DNA from: Ignavibacteria bacterium UBA7675
GTDB taxonomy: Bacteria; Bacteroidota; Ignavibacteria; Kapaibacteriales; UB7675
Reading direction: 5' to 3'
Assembly: GCA_002483085.1 (NCBI GenBank)
Contig: DLHF01000063.1
Coordinates: forward strand, 15,607 to 79,606
Length of the DNA stretch: 64,000 bases
The notes under the pieces are model-generated. The model was not told the DNA's origin. It did not search any database and saw nothing but the letters and a program-made list of their open reading frames with translations. The position numbers and the translations under genes are program-made. The stretch's first letter is position 1, and each line of letters opens with the position of its first letter. Of the stretch, positions 32,935-41,306 are shown one piece after another.

Positions 32935-33311
32935 TAAAATCGCAATCAGAGATCGCCTTAATAGGCGACTCGACAGGTACAACTGTTGTTACCCCAGTGC
33001 CGTCAAAGCTCAAGCCGCCGATTGTGCGAATAGCGATTGGAGGCTACTCGATGTACGAAGTAACGTACTACCACAACGCCAGCAGCACGCCGCAGGTGCG
33101 GCGTGTACCTGCTAATCGCCCCGAGGAAGCGTGGCTCTCCACAGTGAAACACTGCTGCATAGCATGCCGTGCAGTCGCCTACCACTGCGTTTCCATCCTT
33201 CCAGTAGAAAAGCGCGAGACCAAAAATAAAGGTGTCGAATACGTAGAGACACCGGAGCCCGGACTGATGAGCAAAACAATGGAGAACGGAAAGAAAACAG
33301 GAGGTTTCTGA
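32931..33311 (+). CDS. Small protein, unknown
   Basis: A 126-residue protein coupled to gam by an ATGA overlap after GAGGGGGG. A central beta domain (GGYSMYEVTYYHNASSTPQVRRVPANRPEEAW...) is flanked by likely disordered ends. The layout resembles the protein two genes on (GFCLYQVVYVDEIGVQYSDGVEAVN...), perhaps an old paralogue. Function unknown. Confidence 0.55.
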   Translation: MIKSQSEIALIGDSTGTTVVTPVPSKLKPPIVRIAIGGYSMYEVTYYHNASSTPQVRRVPANRPEEAWLSTVKHCCIACRAVAYHCVSILPVEKRETKNKGVEYVETPEPGLMSKTMENGKKTGGF

Positions 33312-33427
33312 TGTTGTTGTTATTCATCGAACGCATGAAGCACACCAATCCCCGCGAGTTGTCCCCCACTCTCTACGCGCTCGCGGTTCGCGTGATCCGC
33401 GTAGCAAAGAGACGGGGTGTCGCATGA
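33311..33427 (+). CDS. 38-residue basic peptide
   Basis: The ATG at 33311 follows the previous stop at once (TGATG) with AGGAGG a few bases upstream. The product is MLLLFIERMKHTNPRELSPT followed by a basic helix ending AKRRGVA. The stop overlaps the next start (ATGATG). It is too short to classify; strong spacing and coupling suggest it is translated. Confidence 0.5.
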   Translation: MLLLFIERMKHTNPRELSPTLYALAVRVIRVAKRRGVA

Positions 33428-33720
33428 TGTTGAGTATGATCGTAGCGGCACGGCGGAAACGCCGTGGCCGCTACAAAAAGCCGACAGTGCAACAGCAGAA
33501 ACCGGCTATAGAAAAACCTGTTGTTATCGATGCCGGATTCTGTCTTTATCAGGTTGTCTATGTAGATGAAATCGGCGTGCAGTATTCAGACGGCGTCGAA
33601 GCGGTCAACCCGGCGACCGCTGTGGGTTTCGTTATCCGTGCTGCATGCGAGAGAAGAACGTCAGGAAAATACAGCGTGTTCGCCCGCCTGGTGTCGGTAA
33701 AGCCTTATAATAAATTTTAG
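33424..33720 (+). CDS. Small protein, unknown
   Basis: A 98-residue protein with a very basic N-terminus (RRKRRGRYKKPT) and a beta domain (VIDAGFCLYQVVYVDEIGVQYSDGVEAVNPATAVGFVIRAACERR). It overlaps the 38-residue gene by four bases. The domain pattern is similar to the protein at 32931-33311. Function unknown. Confidence 0.55.
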   Translation: MMLSMIVAARRKRRGRYKKPTVQQQKPAIEKPVVIDAGFCLYQVVYVDEIGVQYSDGVEAVNPATAVGFVIRAACERRTSGKYSVFARLVSVKPYNKF

Positions 33721-33745
33721 AACTCTCTATTCGCTACCTGCAACT

Positions 33746-34726
33746 ATGGATATTACTAATCAATTGTATGATGTTGTCAGTATAGAGGAAGGCGATCCGC
33801 GCCGCTATACAGCACATCCGTACAACACTGAATACGTCGGTGCCGACAACATGAAAGCCAGTCCGGAACTCGTTGCCGACATCGCGGAAAACGGCATAGC
33901 CAACAAGCCGCGCATCCTGCGTACGCCGGACGGTGTCGACTACATTCTCGACGGACATCGCCGGATCGACGGAGCAATACAGCTTGGCGCGAAAACTATT
34001 CTGGTCGAGATCGTTGTGCCCCGTCCCGGCGTGGATGTGAAGCGCATTATCCGAACGGGAAATAAGTACAGAGATCGCAACGAGCGCATGCGCAATATCG
34101 AAGCCGTTGCACTCCTCGAAGACCTGGAGCAATCCACGAAGCTGCGAAAGTTGAAGAACCTCAAAGGCGTATATTCCGCCATTGAGATCGGCGATTCAGA
34201 TCAGACAATGAATGATGTCGCAAAATATGTCGGCGAAAGCGTTGCAACGCTAAAGCTACGCAAGCTCGTACACTATCAGCCGGTGATGAATGCGTTCTGG
34301 AAGACCGTCAACATACCTACTGCACGGAGAGATGAAATCGAACCGATGCGCGAGAAGTGCAGCAGGCGGTGGCTCGAAATCCGGGAGGCGAACAATTCCG
34401 AGGAAATCTCCATCAGCCGGGCGGCGGAGATGGTTCGCGCTCTTCAGGAAGAAATACGGCAGCGGGCATCCGGTAAAAAACAGAAGGTAAAAACCGGCCC
34501 TGCAAAAACAAAGGTGAAGGCTGAGAAAGCAGAACAGCCGAAAGTGGGAGAGGTCGACCTGACATTCTCCTCCAGACCGAACGGCCTAATCTGGATTGCC
34601 GTCAGCAATGGATACAAATTTGGAATTGTATCGGAGATCGGCGAGTTCGTCCCGGCGTATGAAAGCCCGGAGGGTGAACTCATTCGCCTCGACTGGGACG
34701 ACATCGTGCAACCAACAGCAAACTAA
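33746..34726 (+). CDS. ParB/sulfiredoxin-fold domain protein
   Basis: A 326-residue protein with a ParB-type N-terminal domain (GADNMKASPELVADIAENGIANKPRILR; then ILDGHRRIDGAIQLGAKTILVEIV, 67-90). The middle has an HTH-like part (TMNDVAKYVGESVATLKLRKLV). A Lys-rich linker (KKQKVKTGPAKTKVKAEKAEQPK) joins a short C-terminal beta domain (GLIWIAVSNGYKFGIVSE). Phage ParB-like proteins may regulate transcription, partition DNA or act as nucleases or CTPases; which applies is unknown. It could be a late regulator (inference). Confidence 0.75.
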   Translation: MDITNQLYDVVSIEEGDPRRYTAHPYNTEYVGADNMKASPELVADIAENGIANKPRILRTPDGVDYILDGHRRIDGAIQLGAKTILVEIVVPRPGVDVKRIIRTGNKYRDRNERMRNIEAVALLEDLEQSTKLRKLKNLKGVYSAIEIGDSDQTMNDVAKYVGESVATLKLRKLVHYQPVMNAFWKTVNIPTARRDEIEPMREKCSRRWLEIREANNSEEISISRAAEMVRALQEEIRQRASGKKQKVKTGPAKTKVKAEKAEQPKVGEVDLTFSSRPNGLIWIAVSNGYKFGIVSEIGEFVPAYESPEGELIRLDWDDIVQPTAN

Positions 34727-34984
34727 ATGAATTGCCCCAGATGCTACAGAGACAACATCAGAACCCATCGTACCGAAAGGCATGATGGGTTTGATATTCG
34801 CGTCAAACTCTGCGAGGATTGCGGGGCTCGCTGGCGGTGCATTGATACAGCGCAGTACGTGTACGTCTACAATCCCCGCACCCTACGCGATGAGCTGATC
34901 CCCTTCTCCGAGTATAAAGCCAGGTATTTCGATTATCACATCGGGCAGGCAAAACATCCAGATAATAATGAAACAAATTCTTGA
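34727..34984 (+). CDS. Zinc-ribbon protein, NrdR/Ogr/Com-like
   Basis: An 85-residue protein with CPRC (3-6) and CEDCG (29-33) around an NIRTHRTERHDGFDIRVKL spacer, the layout of the NrdR and Ogr zinc ribbons. It starts on the base after the ParB-like stop (TAAATG). Small zinc proteins near the right end of Mu (Com) control translation of the DNA-modification gene, and Ogr-type proteins activate late transcription; either could apply here. Confidence 0.6.
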   Translation: MNCPRCYRDNIRTHRTERHDGFDIRVKLCEDCGARWRCIDTAQYVYVYNPRTLRDELIPFSEYKARYFDYHIGQAKHPDNNETNS

Positions 34985-35591
34985 AGAAGTAAAGCGACTG
35001 GTGCTGCGCCTGATGGCGCGTGGTGCGTCCAGCGCGGACATCGATGCAGAAGTCCAGAAGCTCCTTGTACAACGGGGTTTCGACGGCGCACTTATGCGCG
35101 AGACACAGCGGGCGATGGAGCGCGAATGGGCCTCACAATACACGCTCTCCAGCGAGGAAAGGGCCGTAGCCGCCCAGATACTCGAACGATCCGAACAGGG
35201 CTTTGCACGGGCCCGTAATCGCATAGTTAAAGGCGTTGCAAACACGGTGCTGGATGGTCTGCGCCGCGATCAATCCTCAAAGCAGGTGGAAGGCCGCCTG
35301 GTCGTTGAATTAAAGGTAGCGGAACGCCATGCGTCCACGATCGTGAACACGGCGCGAGCTGCGTTCAGTCGGGGCCGGGAGATCGGGCAGGCGTTAGACC
35401 TGGGATTGGATACGTTCCGCTATGACGGTGCCGGAGCGCAGAGACCGTTCTGTATTGCCCGGCTTGGGAATGTCTATACAATAGACGAAATTCGATTAAT
35501 GGATAACGGGATGGGTTTACCTGTCCTTTACTACTGCGGCGGTTGGCGCTGTGTACACACGTGGACAGCCGTGGAAAGGAAGCGGAAATGA
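34968..35591 (+). CDS. MuF/SPP1 gp7-like minor head protein (C-terminal type)
   Basis: A 207-residue protein whose C-terminus has the MuF-type signature: TIVNTARAAFSRGREIGQAL, then FRYDGAGAQRPFCIARLGNVYTIDEI and YYCGGWRCVHTW with paired Cys/His. The N-terminal part is helical. In Mu the equivalent gene (30, MuF) follows the portal gene; here it is at the right end after a zinc ribbon, and the portal region has none. It is about half the usual MuF length. It could still be a packaged minor head protein. Confidence 0.65.
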   Translation: MKQILEEVKRLVLRLMARGASSADIDAEVQKLLVQRGFDGALMRETQRAMEREWASQYTLSSEERAVAAQILERSEQGFARARNRIVKGVANTVLDGLRRDQSSKQVEGRLVVELKVAERHASTIVNTARAAFSRGREIGQALDLGLDTFRYDGAGAQRPFCIARLGNVYTIDEIRLMDNGMGLPVLYYCGGWRCVHTWTAVERKRK

Positions 35592-35944
35592 GCGACTTAA
35601 AATTTCAGGCAGAATGGCGGGACGATTGCCAGGGCAAGAAAGATTACGATGGTGATATCCTGTCGATAAGTACGCGGTACTGGCCGCGTGGTGGTGGCTT
35701 CAGCATCATAGGTGCAACCGGTTGGCAGGACAACCCAACACAGAAGAAGCCGAGCGCCACGTCGGAGCTGTTGCTGCGCATCAAAGGTGGTGTCTTGGAA
35801 GACAGCATCTGCCTGTCCTCACAGGATTTCGAGGCTGAGACAGAAGAGGAAGTAAAAACGCAAATGGAACGATGGGCACAGGATCGGATGGATGAAATTG
35901 TAGGGCTGTTGAGAACCAAGTATAAAATAGCCACCGTTCACTAA
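35588..35944 (+). CDS. Right-end phage protein, unknown
   Basis: A 118-residue protein, starting in an ATGA overlap with the MuF-like gene after GGAAGCGG. It has a beta-rich first half (ILSISTRYWPRGGGFSIIGATGW) and a helical acidic end (EAETEEEVKTQMERWAQDRMDEIVGLL). Its last codons and stop (...GTT CAC TAA) lie inside the first right-end 12-mer. Function unknown. Confidence 0.65.
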   Translation: MSDLKFQAEWRDDCQGKKDYDGDILSISTRYWPRGGGFSIIGATGWQDNPTQKKPSATSELLLRIKGGVLEDSICLSSQDFEAETEEEVKTQMERWAQDRMDEIVGLLRTKYKIATVH

Positions 35945-36245
35945 TTAACGTTCCGTAATATCCGTAATTGATTTTCGCCACCGTTCACTAATTAACGTTC
36001 CGTAATATCCGAAATCCCCCTTCCGTAATATCCGTAATATCCGAAATCCCCCGCCTGTACTTCTGTTGAAATTGCCGTTTTTTCGCAAAATTAAAGGAAG
36101 GCTTTGTTTGAGCCCGGCAACCGGCGCACCAGATCGACCCGTCGAGAGTGGTGTGCGGACAATTATTTGCCAATAATTAGTGAACGACACCCCGAATTTC
36201 GCTAAATTTCCCCGGTCTCAGTAACAACTAATTAGTGAACGCTCC
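35930..36245. repeat. Prophage right end with four transposase-site repeats and CCGTAATATCC repeats
   Basis: GTTCACTAATTA occurs at 35936-35947 and 35983-35994 in the direct orientation, within two exact 35-bp copies (35930-35964, 35977-36011). It occurs inverted at 36174-36185 and 36229-36240, the last forming the right terminus. CCGTAATATCC is present four times (35953, 36000, 36023, 36032), the last two overlapping. CCGAAATCCCCC appears twice (36009, 36041). No gene is seen from 35945 to the end. Confidence 0.82.
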
Positions 36246-36251
36246 CTATGG
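36246..36251. repeat. Target-site duplication, right copy (CTATG/CTATGG)
   Basis: Direct copy of 2725-2730 immediately outside the right inverted terminus. Joining the two flanks through one copy restores a plausible uninterrupted intergenic sequence between the FAD oxidoreductase and the subtilase gene. Confidence 0.75.
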
Positions 36252-36257
36252 CTGCGG

Positions 36258-36480
36258 TAAGAATCTGTAGCACGGGCGTTTTTTTCAGAAGTTCCGCCGC
36301 TGTCACCGGTCGCACAATCCGTTCTTCGGCTGGCCAAAAGCCTTTCGCTGGTGTGGAAATCGGAGGCGAAAGGTCGAAAGAACACATCTGCGTGCATCTG
36401 GTGCATACAGGTTGCCTGCGTTACGCCAGCACTATGCGGAAGGCGGGTGGACTACAACGCGGCGGATATGCAGCGCGGTG
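36258..36480 (-). repeat. Dispersed intergenic repeat, copy C
   Basis: Read on the minus strand, it shares a core with the copies at 49634 and 57995: TGYGCGACCGGTGACAGCG followed about 25 bases later by ACGCCCGTGC, and an opening CGCGCTGCAT. It begins about 12 bases outside the prophage end. It fills most of the gene-free stretch between the prophage and the subtilase gene. Nothing else is evident there. Confidence 0.65.
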
Positions 36481-36588
36481 CAAAGACTAACAGCATGGGC
36501 AGCGACCAAAGCGCAAAAGATGTCTCTATCTCTATAGTTTGGCTTTGTTGGCGGAATTGGACAACTTCCTGTTATTCGGAATACATCT

Positions 36589-39450
36589 ATGAAAAACTCG
36601 TTTTTGCGCTCGTCTGTGGTGCGCCTTGTGATGCTGTGCTGTCTTCCTGTGGCTGCTCTTGCTGGTAAGGAAGATGCTCGGCGTGTAGTGCCCAACACTG
36701 TGCTTGTAAGGCTCGTGCCGGGCGCAGTTACTATTGGCCAGGCTGGGTCGGTTGTCGGTGCTCCCGAAGTATATGCCAGCCGCCAGCTCTTAGCCGACAA
36801 GCAGAGCATATTGGCAAATACGGCACTTCGCAAGCGCATGGGAGTGCTTTCTGATAAGCGACTGGCGGAAATGATAAAGGCCGAACAACCGCTTTTACGC
36901 ACCTTTGTCCTGAGATACGCAGGCGACGAAGACCCTATCAGCTTTGCGCAGCGCCTGATGAAAAACAATCCCGCTGTTGAGCGTGCCGAGCCTTCCTATA
37001 TTCCCCGGCAGTTGAGCCCACCCAACGATCCGATGCTCAGCCAGCAGGAGATGCTCGGAGTTATACACGCACTGGAAGCATGGGATATCTACGACGGCGA
37101 CGCTTCGATGGCTGTGGCGGTGAGCGACGACGGTGTGAACCAGCAGCACGAAGACCTCATCAACTCGCTTTACGTCAATACCGGCGAGATACCAAACAAC
37201 GGTATCGACGACGACAACAATGGCTATATCGATGACTACAATGGTTATAATTTTGCCGCTGGCGATGACGACCGGCCTTGGGGCGACACATACAATACGC
37301 GCCAGCATGGTACGAGCGTAGCCGGAGTACTCGGCGCTACAGCGAACAACAATATTGGCACTGCTGGCGTGGCTGGTAAGTGCAAAATATTTCCGCTCAA
37401 AATTGCTCCATTTGGCACACAATCGCTCGACTACGGCTATGAGTCTATTATTTATGCCGCAGTTAATGGCTTTAAGGTGCTGAACTGTAGTTGGGGTATT
37501 GATATTTATTCTGATATCAACCAGTCGATCATTGATTTTGCAGTGAGCCGCGACGTGGCAATTGTAGCTGCGGGTGGCAACGACGGCGACTCGCGGCTTG
37601 TGTTCCCGGCAGCGTACAATGGCGTGATGGGCGTAGCAAATAGCTGGCCGGACGACTACTTGTACAGCGGTTCTGCCTATGGTGCCCATGTAGATATTAC
37701 TGCACCGGGAGAAGGCACAATAAGCACTGCAAATTCTGGCTACACGACTTTTGGTGGTACCTCGGGCGCTGCCCCTATTGTATCGGGAGCGCTGGCTATT
37801 GTGCGTGCACAGCACCCGGAGCTTACAGCGCCACAGGCTATCGAATTTCTCCGCCGCTGTACCGATGATATTACAGCGCAGAACATCGACAAAGCAGGGC
37901 TTGTGCCGGGACGCCTGAATATGCTCAAGGCTGTTACACTCAACCCATTCGACCAACCGGGCGTAGCGCTTATATCGTATGAAATGGCCGATGCTATTGG
38001 TACGATCACAAATCGATTCTCCACCGGAGAGGATATCCATCTTGCGGTGACACTGAAAAATTATCTCGCGGCTACTCCCGGTGTGTTGTGCTCGCTGTCG
38101 GTGCTTTCGGATCCCGATGGAAGCCTACAGATTCTTGAAGGCGAAGTGCTCACACCGGCTCTGGCTTCCGGGCAGACGGCTACTGTCGGTGGATTCACCC
38201 TGAAAAAATTAAAGGAAAATACATCGACGGTGTTTCTGCGCGTAGATATGGCCAGCGACAACGACTACAACAGCTATTTTATTATTCCCTTCCGTCCATC
38301 GCTGGGATTTACTGTATTCAGCAACGACTCATTAGAATTCGCGATGACCGATGGCGGGCAGATAGGCTTCGAGAACCGCATGAAATACCCCGAGGATCGG
38401 GGATTCCATCTTCAATCGTTTGGTAATTTCCTGTTCGAAGGTGGTATCATGGCCTGCGAAGGTGGAAGCCGGGTAGTAAGCGCCACGCGCAGCCATCTGT
38501 GGGATGGATTAGAGCAAACCACAGCAGTGGATCACGATTTTGCAGTGCTCAAGACGTTTACTGCACCCGACCGCAACACGGGTGTAATTCGCGACGAAAA
38601 CGCATCGAGCCCGATTGGCCTGGAAATACAGCAGCGCGTGCGTATTCCCTCGCCGAGCAGCCGTATCACTGCCGTAGATATCGATGTTAGAAATGTTTCC
38701 GGCTCCGTGCTGAACGATGTATCCACAGGATATTTTTTCGATTGGGATATTGGGCGCTACGGCGAAGACAACACCATGGAAATTGTGTATGATGGCGTAA
38801 TGAGTTCCGGTGTACAGATGGTGTGGGGAGTGGCTTCACGTCCCGGCCCTTATCCAGTTGTCGGCTGTGGTGTATATACAAGCAACCAGTCTGCTGTACG
38901 CCAGTTTGCAGAATTTGACAACTACAGCAATAGCGCCGCCAATCCTTTGAATACCGGTACAGGATTTGCGATAGAAGATAAAATTCGCTCACTCACAAGC
39001 GGCAGAGCGCTCCATTACGACGGTTCGGGCGACGTTGGTTGCGTAGCTGGCATGCTGTTCCCCGGCGAATGGCAACCGGGTGAAACGCGCAGCTTTACGC
39101 TTCTACTCGGTGCAGCCTGGACGCAGGAAGAGCTACAGCAATCACTTGATGCCTATTGGGTGGCAACTGCTGTAAGCGAGCCGGAGCCTGTGCTTGGTGC
39201 TATACAACTGCAGCCCCAGCCCGCACAGGATTTTATGGATGTTGTTGGTTCTGCCACAGGCTCGTATGCAACGCTGGCCGTACTCAATGCGCTGGGTATG
39301 CCTGTGCAAGAGCCTTTTTCCGTGCCTGCCGATGGCGAGCATTTTCGTGCGCGTATGGATATCCATAGGCTTGCTTCCGGCGTGTACTTTCTCCGTGTGA
39401 GCGATGGAGCCGGGCAATCTGTTTCTGTACCCTTTGTTATTGTTAAATAG
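36589..39450 (+). CDS. Secreted subtilisin-like serine peptidase (S8) with T9SS sorting domain
   Basis: A 953-residue protease with an N-terminal signal peptide (about 1-25), a propeptide to about 145, and the S8 catalytic domain. The triad is Asp180 (VAVSDDGV), His240 (RQHGTSVAG) and Ser392 (GGTSGAAP). A DDDNNGYIDDYNGYNF insert looks calcium-binding, as in many Bacteroidota subtilases. A long beta-rich region follows (470-870). The last 85 residues form a type A sorting domain (LQPQPAQDFMDVV...LASGVYFLRVSDGAG...VIVK), so it should leave through T9SS and be attached to or released from the surface. Confidence 0.92.
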   Translation: MKNSFLRSSVVRLVMLCCLPVAALAGKEDARRVVPNTVLVRLVPGAVTIGQAGSVVGAPEVYASRQLLADKQSILANTALRKRMGVLSDKRLAEMIKAEQPLLRTFVLRYAGDEDPISFAQRLMKNNPAVERAEPSYIPRQLSPPNDPMLSQQEMLGVIHALEAWDIYDGDASMAVAVSDDGVNQQHEDLINSLYVNTGEIPNNGIDDDNNGYIDDYNGYNFAAGDDDRPWGDTYNTRQHGTSVAGVLGATANNNIGTAGVAGKCKIFPLKIAPFGTQSLDYGYESIIYAAVNGFKVLNCSWGIDIYSDINQSIIDFAVSRDVAIVAAGGNDGDSRLVFPAAYNGVMGVANSWPDDYLYSGSAYGAHVDITAPGEGTISTANSGYTTFGGTSGAAPIVSGALAIVRAQHPELTAPQAIEFLRRCTDDITAQNIDKAGLVPGRLNMLKAVTLNPFDQPGVALISYEMADAIGTITNRFSTGEDIHLAVTLKNYLAATPGVLCSLSVLSDPDGSLQILEGEVLTPALASGQTATVGGFTLKKLKENTSTVFLRVDMASDNDYNSYFIIPFRPSLGFTVFSNDSLEFAMTDGGQIGFENRMKYPEDRGFHLQSFGNFLFEGGIMACEGGSRVVSATRSHLWDGLEQTTAVDHDFAVLKTFTAPDRNTGVIRDENASSPIGLEIQQRVRIPSPSSRITAVDIDVRNVSGSVLNDVSTGYFFDWDIGRYGEDNTMEIVYDGVMSSGVQMVWGVASRPGPYPVVGCGVYTSNQSAVRQFAEFDNYSNSAANPLNTGTGFAIEDKIRSLTSGRALHYDGSGDVGCVAGMLFPGEWQPGETRSFTLLLGAAWTQEELQQSLDAYWVATAVSEPEPVLGAIQLQPQPAQDFMDVVGSATGSYATLAVLNALGMPVQEPFSVPADGEHFRARMDIHRLASGVYFLRVSDGAGQSVSVPFVIVK

Positions 39451-39607
39451 ATGTAATAGGAACTTTCGGTTTGTGCAAACGGAAAAAAGTCGTAATTTTT
39501 CCGACCCAGCGCACACCGCGTATCTTAATTGTACACATGTATGTTCTCTAATATCAATGCCTGCCTGCTTAGGTGGTTGGCAGCGATTTTCCAGTACTAA
39601 AAAACGT

Positions 39608-40366
39608 ATGGACTATTTGCTTGTAGATCGGCACAATGGTGTCGCTGAAATAACATTAAATCGGCCTGATAAACGCAACGCCCTCAGTCCTGGATTGGTG
39701 GGAGAACTGCGGGATGTCTTGGCCGACTTACGCAAGGACGATTCCGTAAAGGTGTTGGTATTACAGGGCAGTGGCAAAGCATTCTGTGCTGGCGCCGACC
39801 TCGCTTATCTTCAGCAGCTTGCGGATTTTTCTGTATTAGAAAACATGAGCGATTCCCGACACCTGCAGGAAACTCTTCATGCGCTGTACACATTCCCCCG
39901 GCCTGTCATTGCAAAAGTTCACGGCCCGGCTATTGCCGGAGGATGCGGCCTTGCTACGGTTTGCGACTTTATTGTGGCAGGGCGTGAGCGGGCTGTCTTC
40001 GGGTATTCCGAAGTGAAAATCGGCTTTATACCTGCCATTGTGATGGTGTATCTCGTGCGCAAAATTGGCGATACCCAAGCCCGTCGTCTGCTGCTGAGCG
40101 CCGAGCAGATTTCGGCAGATGAGGCGCTGCGGCTCGGCCTGATTACCCATGTTGCAGAGGATGCTGCGCTTGATACTGCTGTACAATCGCTGGTAGATAC
40201 CCTGCTTGCCAATAGCTCTTCGGCGATGATGCTCACAAAGGAAATGCTGAATAATGTCCACGGTATGTCGCTCGATGCCGGGCTGCGCTATGCCTCGTCG
40301 ATGAATGCACTGGCTCGCCAGACTGACGACTGCCGCAATGGTATTGCTCGATTCTTAAACAAGTGA
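39608..40366 (+). CDS. Enoyl-CoA hydratase/isomerase family protein
   Basis: A 252-residue crotonase-fold enzyme acting on acyl-CoA thioesters. Visible motifs are the N-terminal NGVAEITLNRPDKRNAL, the oxyanion-hole pair AFCAGADLAYL and KVHGPAIAGGCGLATVCDFIVA, and the catalytic-region SEVKIGF. It most resembles methylglutaconyl-CoA hydratase-type members by eye, but the substrate is uncertain. The frame is open upstream; the start at 39608 is set by homology to the family N-terminus. Confidence 0.85.
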   Translation: MDYLLVDRHNGVAEITLNRPDKRNALSPGLVGELRDVLADLRKDDSVKVLVLQGSGKAFCAGADLAYLQQLADFSVLENMSDSRHLQETLHALYTFPRPVIAKVHGPAIAGGCGLATVCDFIVAGRERAVFGYSEVKIGFIPAIVMVYLVRKIGDTQARRLLLSAEQISADEALRLGLITHVAEDAALDTAVQSLVDTLLANSSSAMMLTKEMLNNVHGMSLDAGLRYASSMNALARQTDDCRNGIARFLNK

Positions 40367-40443
40367 TAACTGCAACTGCGCTCTGGTGTTGCTGATTTAC
40401 AATTTTTAATACTGTATTATTCTACTATTTTTTCGGATTCACT

Positions 40444-41214
40444 ATGAAGCATTTCTTCCCTACTCCCACCCTTCACAAGTGTGTTGTTTTCTGTCTTATA
40501 GCGTTTTTCGCTTGTGGCCTCTCTTCTGCAATTGCCGGGCAGACCACTGTTCTGCTTCAGGGCAAATTGATGGACGAAAAAACCGGCCAGCCTGTAGAAG
40601 CAAGGTATGTAATTGCTACGCCGTCTGGCAAAAATCTCAAAGGTAAATCCACTGCCGATGGCTCCTTTAAGCAGGTGCTTAATGCAGGCGAAAGCTATAC
40701 AATTACTTTTAATGATTACAATGTCGTGAAAACGGCCTCTGGGTTCTCCATGCCCGCTTCTGATAAATACTACGAAGAGAAGAAAGAGTTCCGCGTGCGT
40801 ATGTTGCGTACTGGCGACCAACTCCTGTCGATAGTCGGATTTGACAAAAGCCAGTCTTCGCTCACGACCGCCGCTGTAAGCGAACTCACAAAAATTGCCG
40901 AGCTCCTGAAGGAAAACCGTAGTATTGAAATCAACATGACTGTTGCTGCCGACGAGCTGCCCAAAAAGCAAGCGCCAAAGGCTAAAGCCAAAAAGCAGAA
41001 AAAGGGCAAAAAAGCTGATGTGGTAGCAGAAGAAGCCCCGGCTACAGATGCCTCTGTATCGTTAGTGCAGGCCCGGGCAGATGCTCTGCGCAAGCAGATG
41101 GAGCAATTCGACGCTTCTATCGTTAAACGTATAACATTTATCAACAGCCCTTCTCCCAGCGCCAGCGCTACGCTTGTTGTCGATATTGGCCAAGTGAAAA
41201 ATAAATTTGAATAA
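40444..41214 (+). CDS. Secreted protein with carboxypeptidase-regulatory-like and OmpA-like parts
   Basis: A 256-residue protein with a signal peptide (cut near AIAGQ, residue 32). Residues 35-95 form a regulatory-like beta domain (QGKLMDEKTGQPVEARYVIATPSGKNLKGKSTADGSFKQVL). Residues 130-256 follow an OmpA-like pattern (ILSFD-like IVGFDKSQSSLTTAAVSELTKIAELLKEN...). A Lys/Ala tract (KKQAPKAKAKKQKKGKK) interrupts the latter. It probably sits in the periplasm or outer membrane near peptidoglycan. Confidence 0.65.
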   Translation: MKHFFPTPTLHKCVVFCLIAFFACGLSSAIAGQTTVLLQGKLMDEKTGQPVEARYVIATPSGKNLKGKSTADGSFKQVLNAGESYTITFNDYNVVKTASGFSMPASDKYYEEKKEFRVRMLRTGDQLLSIVGFDKSQSSLTTAAVSELTKIAELLKENRSIEINMTVAADELPKKQAPKAKAKKQKKGKKADVVAEEAPATDASVSLVQARADALRKQMEQFDASIVKRITFINSPSPSASATLVVDIGQVKNKFE

Positions 41215-41306
41215 GGGTGTTGGCGAGATCAGGCAGAAGGCTGTGCGATGACAGGCCCGGCTGTGTGATACGGCGGGGATTCTCTCGAAAATAAAGGAGA
41301 TGTATC

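Larger units (their letters stand above)
2730..36245. mobile_element. Complete Mu-like transposable prophage, about 33.5 kb
   Basis: Between 2730 and 36245 lies a full phage gene set with a MuA-type transposase, Mu-like head genes (gp28, gp29, gpG, gp36 and gp37 types) and a Gam-like protein, but no tyrosine or serine integrase. The outer ends are inverted (GGAGCGTTCACTAATTA at the left, its complement at the right). The adjoining host bases read CTATGG at 2725-2730 and again at 36246-36251, so the duplication is 4 to 6 bp; the exact junction is ambiguous because the element itself begins with G residues. A 5-bp duplication as in Mu gives the coordinates used. The genes look intact, so the prophage may be active. 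Confidence 0.93.

Noticed and set aside
36895..38040. 381-codon minus-strand frame within the subtilase gene
   Set aside because: It is antisense to the catalytic domain with intact active-site residues; composition (Val, Ile, His, Arg-rich) is that of a shadow frame.
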